From positions 1-9,812 of the forward strand of contig CAZXCE010000305.1 in the NCBI GenBank assembly GCA_964639175.1: a stretch of 9,812 bases of DNA. The letters are read 5' to 3'. Shown here in pieces: positions 7,246-9,812 of this stretch (positions within the stretch are counted from its first letter, which is position 1; each line of letters starts with the position of its first letter). Source of the stretch: JACQXX01 sp964639175 (GTDB taxonomy: Bacteria > Acidobacteriota > Blastocatellia > Chloracidobacteriales > Chloracidobacteriaceae). The notes under the pieces are model-generated. The model searched no databases. It saw only the letters and a program-made list of their open reading frames with translations, and was not told where the DNA came from. A program made the position numbers and the translations under genes.

Positions 7246-7773
7246 GTGGTCAATCCAGGAGATGTGGTGACGGTGTTGTTTCCCGGAGCACACACAACCA
7301 AGCGGCGTCCGGCAGTGGTGGTGTCCAGTGCGGAATACCACCGCACCCGACCGGATGTGATCGTGGGTGTGCTGACGACCCAAACAGCCAGGGCGACCGG
7401 GTCAACTGATTATCTGGTGCTGGATTGGTCAAGCGCGGGGTTGCGGGCGCCGACGGCCTTCAGGAGTTTCCTGCTTACCTTTCCGACCACGGATGTCACC
7501 GTGATCGGGAAACTCTCTCCCCGTGACTGGCTGGAAGTCCAATCCCGATTGGGAACAGCCGTGTCGGTCCGCACGCCTGACACCGACAAAGCCGAACAGG
7601 AACAAAAGCTGAAAGAAACTGCCTTAAAAGAACTGGCTGAGGCTCAGGCCAGATTGGCTCTGACACAGACTGAAAAAGAGGTTGAAAAAACAGCCAGGGA
7701 AGCGGCTCTTGAAAAAGCTGAAAAACTGGCGGCCAAACTCAAGGAACTGGGCCTTGACCCCGACGCCTTGTGA
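7246..7773 (+). CDS. MazF/PemK-like endoribonuclease toxin with coiled-coil tail
   Basis: A 175-residue protein starting at GTG 7246, with AGGGG 8 bases upstream and the antitoxin stop only 3 bases before. Residues 1-105 match the MazF/PemK fold: NPGDVVTVLFPGAHTTKRRP, VVVSS, the TTQ motif at 44-46, and GKLS near 88-91. R20/R21 and T44/T45 are the likely active-site residues of the mRNA-cutting family. Typical MazF proteins are about 110-120 residues. Here residues 113-166 add a long charged coiled coil, closing with LAAKLKELGLDPDAL, which strongly resembles the tail of Uma2-family proteins. The tail may mediate oligomerisation or antitoxin contact; that is inference. Its TGA lies 4 bases before the next small frame. 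Confidence 0.88.
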   Translation: MVNPGDVVTVLFPGAHTTKRRPAVVVSSAEYHRTRPDVIVGVLTTQTARATGSTDYLVLDWSSAGLRAPTAFRSFLLTFPTTDVTVIGKLSPRDWLEVQSRLGTAVSVRTPDTDKAEQEQKLKETALKELAEAQARLALTQTEKEVEKTAREAALEKAEKLAAKLKELGLDPDAL

Positions 7774-7777
7774 AAAG

Positions 7778-7969
7778 GTGGTGAATGCCTTCATCTCAAA
7801 GCGCACAGTTGAGCCACTGGCTGCCAGCGAAAAACACGTCACCCGAAAGGAAAACCAACTGGCGGGAATCAACTCCATCGTGGAGAAAGAGGGAAACCGG
7901 ACGGCGGCGGTGCTGCCCTTGCCCGAATATGGTGCTCTGCTTGACCAATTGCTGGAAGATGTTGAATGA
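7778..7969 (+). CDS. Phd/YefM-like antitoxin, possibly a remnant
   Basis: A frame of about 64 residues with GTG starts at 7778 or 7781, immediately after the toxin stop. Its C-terminal part (SIVEKEGNRTAAVLPLPEY, then GALLDQLLEDVE) matches the strand-helix pattern of Phd/YefM or related small antitoxins. The N-terminal part (NAFISKRTVEPLAASEKHV) is unfamiliar, and no good ribosome site precedes the GTG, although translation could be coupled to the toxin gene. The stop overlaps an ATG (ATGA at 7966-7969), a usual antitoxin-toxin junction, but that second frame ends after five codons. It may be a fourth operon member, or what is left of a second toxin-antitoxin pair. Confidence 0.5.
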   Translation: MVNAFISKRTVEPLAASEKHVTRKENQLAGINSIVEKEGNRTAAVLPLPEYGALLDQLLEDVE

Positions 7970-8011
7970 GGCCCTTGGCATAGTACCCTTGGCTAGGACA
8001 GGATCTGCAAC

Positions 8012-8296
8012 TCAATAGTCGCTCTTGAAAGAAGTTAATGATTGAGCCCAACTTTGTACTTGGAGATAAATCTCATACCAAGCCGATCCTCGCTCTTGAT
8101 TTTCTTCAAGCTCGATAAGTAATTTGCTTAAGCAATAAGGATCAGGTTGAGCAGAGTCAATGAGGGTTATCCATTGCTCAATTAGTGTTATTCCCTGTTT
8201 CCTTGAATCTGAAGAATCAAGTGGTTCTAACGTTCGACTAAAATACCTGATCATTTTTTCCGCGAATTCGCGGTATGATTGTTGTTGTTTGTCCAT
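8012..8296 (-). CDS. Candidate immunity protein following the Hint toxin gene
   Basis: A 94-residue protein from ATG 8296 (a TTG at 8311 would add five residues). It is mildly acidic (about 15 Asp/Glu against 10 Lys/Arg), probably all helical, and has no signal peptide or membrane span, so it is cytoplasmic. Recognisable pieces are YREFAEKMIRYFSRTLEPLD near the start and LLIELEENQERGSAWYEIY near the end; I do not recognise a named family. It lies 128 bases downstream of a polymorphic toxin gene on the same strand and shares its low GC (about 37% in a 60-base sample). Position, size and composition are those of an immunity gene; that role is inference. A weak TATAGG is the only ribosome-site candidate. 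Confidence 0.7.
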   Translation of the reverse strand: MDKQQQSYREFAEKMIRYFSRTLEPLDSSDSRKQGITLIEQWITLIDSAQPDPYCLSKLLIELEENQERGSAWYEIYLQVQSWAQSLTSFKSDY

Positions 8297-8326
8297 GGAT
8301 ATTTGGCACAACCTATAGTAGTTAAG

Positions 8327-8383
8327 AGGGTTCTTTGCTTGATTTAATCTAAAGAACTAACAGATTGATAATCCCAGAACCCT
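8327..8383. repeat. AGGGTTCT inverted repeat between toxin and immunity genes
   Basis: AGGGTTCT (8327-8334) and AGAACCCT (8376-8383) are perfect 8-base arms 41 bases apart in the 128-base gap between the two minus-strand genes. Each arm contains the GGGTTC core also seen in the heptamer clusters near 5300 and 5400. It could fold in RNA or mark old recombination, or be chance. Confidence 0.4.
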
Positions 8384-8424
8384 TGCCTTTTCGATCAATT
8401 CAAAGAATCCTTGGCTAAGCTTTT

Positions 8425-9812
8425 TTACTCCGACGAGATATTATACATAAAGTTTACTTTTTGTTTATATGTCAATGGTTGTTTGGGAACTAAGCCGAAT
8501 TCAATTACATCATTACGAAGTAGTTTCTCACCGCCAAGGTAAAAATCAGTTGCTTTGTATAAACGTGGTGAACCTAGAATTTGAGCTAACTCCCAATTGG
8601 TAACCCCAACATCAAAAGCATCTGAAAATCTTGAGACTTGTAGAGCTGTATCAATATTGAGGTAGTCTAGGTGGAACTTTATTCTTCCACCATTTGAGAC
8701 TGTTCTGTGCACGGCAGTATAAAATCTTAACGTCCAAGGCCCTCTCGGATGTACTGGCCCGTTAACAAATAAACCAGCTCTTTCCCATTGAGTGTACATC
8801 AATCCCCCAGTTTGTTCAGTTAAAGGAGCAAGAAGCGGTTTTCCAGCATTTGCAAAATCTTTGGGAATTCTACCTAAACCTAAAGAAATATCTTGTACGT
8901 AATCCGCATTGTGGACCAGCGTTCCAACTGTTCCGACAAAGTAATCATGATTCTCTGCAACTTTGAAGTTGTAAACCGTTTCCGCCGTGCCACGCGGTTC
9001 AATTTTGACAATTTTCACCCACTGGCCTGATGGATTTTGTACCCAATCCCCAACTTTGAGCTGACCAGCCTCAATCCAATTGGTCGCAGATCGGACATAG
9101 GTTGCCAATACCGCCTGATATTCCAACTGGCCTGTTTTCAAGTTCTGACTCAGAACTTCATCCCCAACCTTGATGGTTTCAATTGGAACCAGTCCAGTTT
9201 TGGTATGAATCAACGTTCCAGCCACAAAACATTTCGGATTGAGAACCGGTAATCCCTTACTTGTTCCACCTGGGTGGAGTTCAGCCGGTATGTTGTGCCA
9301 CGGAATAGTCTCCCCATTGAAGATTGTTTGCGGGCCGCTTCTGAAGAACGGTCCTCCAGCGGCATAGCTGGCGCCGACATCGAACCCGACCTGTCCCGTG
9401 GCATGACCAAAGGCACCTCCGACCCCACCTGGTCCAGCTCCAGTCAAGCTTTCCCAGAAGAAGTTCAAACTATTGGGATCCGAAAAGATGTCGAATCCAG
9501 CATTGAACTGGTCATAAGGCGCAAAGAATAAACCGTTGCCAGGAATCCGGCACAACGCATCAGCGGCAAATCCCAGTGGATCATCTTTATATCCCTCCCA
9601 AACGCCGGCACCGGTTTCGCCGCTGAATAAATTGTACCCTCCCTGTCCCAGATCAAAGGCCCGATCCCGGAAGCCAAACGGAAGTGCCTCTGCAAAGCTG
9701 GTCGTCAATTCCCCGAACCCAGCCAGCCCTTCCAACGCCGCTCCATTGTTTTGTTCCGCCTTGTTTCCAGCCCCAATCAATTGCTGGAGCGTTTCATCGT
9801 TGGCCGCTTCAC
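8425..9812 (-). CDS. C-terminal part of a polymorphic toxin with pretoxin Hint domain (partial)
   Basis: The frame is open through the right edge (upstream codons read EAANDETLQQ), so the start lies outside; at least 461 residues are present. Numbering from a TTG at 9780, residues 1-180 are Gly/Phe/Ala-rich with no Rhs/YD repeats, a region leading to the toxin. Residues 184-291 are a Hint autoprocessing domain, from C184 in CFVAGTLIHT through VPIETIKVGDEVL and KVGDW to NHDYFVGT and the closing HN (H290-N291). About 30 residues normally holding the TxxH motif appear missing near 230-235. Residues 293-451 are the toxin tip, unrecognised (ISLGLGRIPKDF, IKFHLDYLNIDTAL, TNWELAQILG, TDFYLGGEKLLR). 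In this family Hint releases the tip, which kills or inhibits neighbouring cells. The tip is AT-rich (33% GC in 8461-8520) against about 60% in 9661-9720, a sign of tip exchange. The next gene is the candidate immunity gene. Confidence 0.85.
   Translation of the reverse strand, partial: EAANDETLQQLIGAGNKAEQNNGAALEGLAGFGELTTSFAEALPFGFRDRAFDLGQGGYNLFSGETGAGVWEGYKDDPLGFAADALCRIPGNGLFFAPYDQFNAGFDIFSDPNSLNFFWESLTGAGPGGVGGAFGHATGQVGFDVGASYAAGGPFFRSGPQTIFNGETIPWHNIPAELHPGGTSKGLPVLNPKCFVAGTLIHTKTGLVPIETIKVGDEVLSQNLKTGQLEYQAVLATYVRSATNWIEAGQLKVGDWVQNPSGQWVKIVKIEPRGTAETVYNFKVAENHDYFVGTVGTLVHNADYVQDISLGLGRIPKDFANAGKPLLAPLTEQTGGLMYTQWERAGLFVNGPVHPRGPWTLRFYTAVHRTVSNGGRIKFHLDYLNIDTALQVSRFSDAFDVGVTNWELAQILGSPRLYKATDFYLGGEKLLRNDVIEFGLVPKQPLTYKQKVNFMYNISSE

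Noticed and set aside
7785..8018. ATG-start frame of 77 codons after the MazF-like gene
   Set aside because: It is a shadow of the Phd-like frame, rich in Arg, Trp and Cys, and lacks a ribosome site.
8403..8427. Terminator at the end of the toxin gene (CTTGGCTAAGCTTTTTT)
   Set aside because: The T run is on the plus strand, no stem longer than 3 bases precedes it, and it would not end minus-strand transcription.
8908..9231. Intein instead of a pretoxin Hint domain
   Set aside because: No extein of a housekeeping protein continues after the HN motif, and the residue after Asn is Ala rather than Cys, Ser or Thr. An AT-rich tip and a small following gene fit the toxin reading.

Overview
The window reads as a moderately GC-rich (about 50-55% by eye) bacterial chromosome with an accessory region in its right half. 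Three traits together suggest an Acidobacteriota (Blastocatellia-like) or similar soil or biofilm bacterium: a giant propeller-type hybrid sensor kinase, a cytochrome c of a type I associate with Acidobacteriota, and small toxin-antitoxin genes with a Uma2-style tail. This is inference from gene style; nothing in the window fixes the taxon.

Layout. (1) At 1-80 a plus-strand gene ends. A strong two-way terminator (118-153) separates it from a convergent, minus-strand, signal-peptide-bearing monohaem cytochrome c (209-778). (2) 779-1291 is a gene-poor stretch. (3) 1292-5284 is one very large plus-strand hybrid histidine kinase: signal peptide, 14 propeller repeats, Y_Y_Y domain, one membrane span, HisKA, HATPase and receiver. 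(4) 5284-5434 holds two clusters of a GGGTTCN heptamer in opposite orientations. The second cluster forms the 3' end of a minus-strand DnaG/CHC2-type primase gene (5366-6232), which stops just before the catalytic Toprim domain, so it is probably a broken mobile-element gene. (5) Diverging from it is a plus-strand operon with a good sigma70-type promoter and a palindrome over its start region (6298-6340). It encodes a 40-residue protein, an XRE regulator, a MazE-like antitoxin, a MazF/PemK-like toxin with an added coiled-coil tail, and a Phd-like antitoxin remnant. (6) Convergent to this and running in from the right edge is the end of a large secreted or wall-associated polymorphic toxin (8425-9812, 5' end outside the window). 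It has a pretoxin Hint domain and an AT-rich toxin tip, and a small AT-rich gene (8012-8296) follows it as candidate immunity gene.

How the parts relate. The right half (about 5285 onward) looks like an accessory or defence island: a decayed replication gene, a four-part toxin-antitoxin operon under probable XRE autoregulation, and an interbacterial toxin/immunity pair. The points most worth checking are the unrecognised toxin tip with its candidate immunity gene, the Hint domain that appears to have lost its TxxH block, the MazF-like toxin with a Uma2-style tail, and the heptamer cluster sitting exactly at the primase truncation point.
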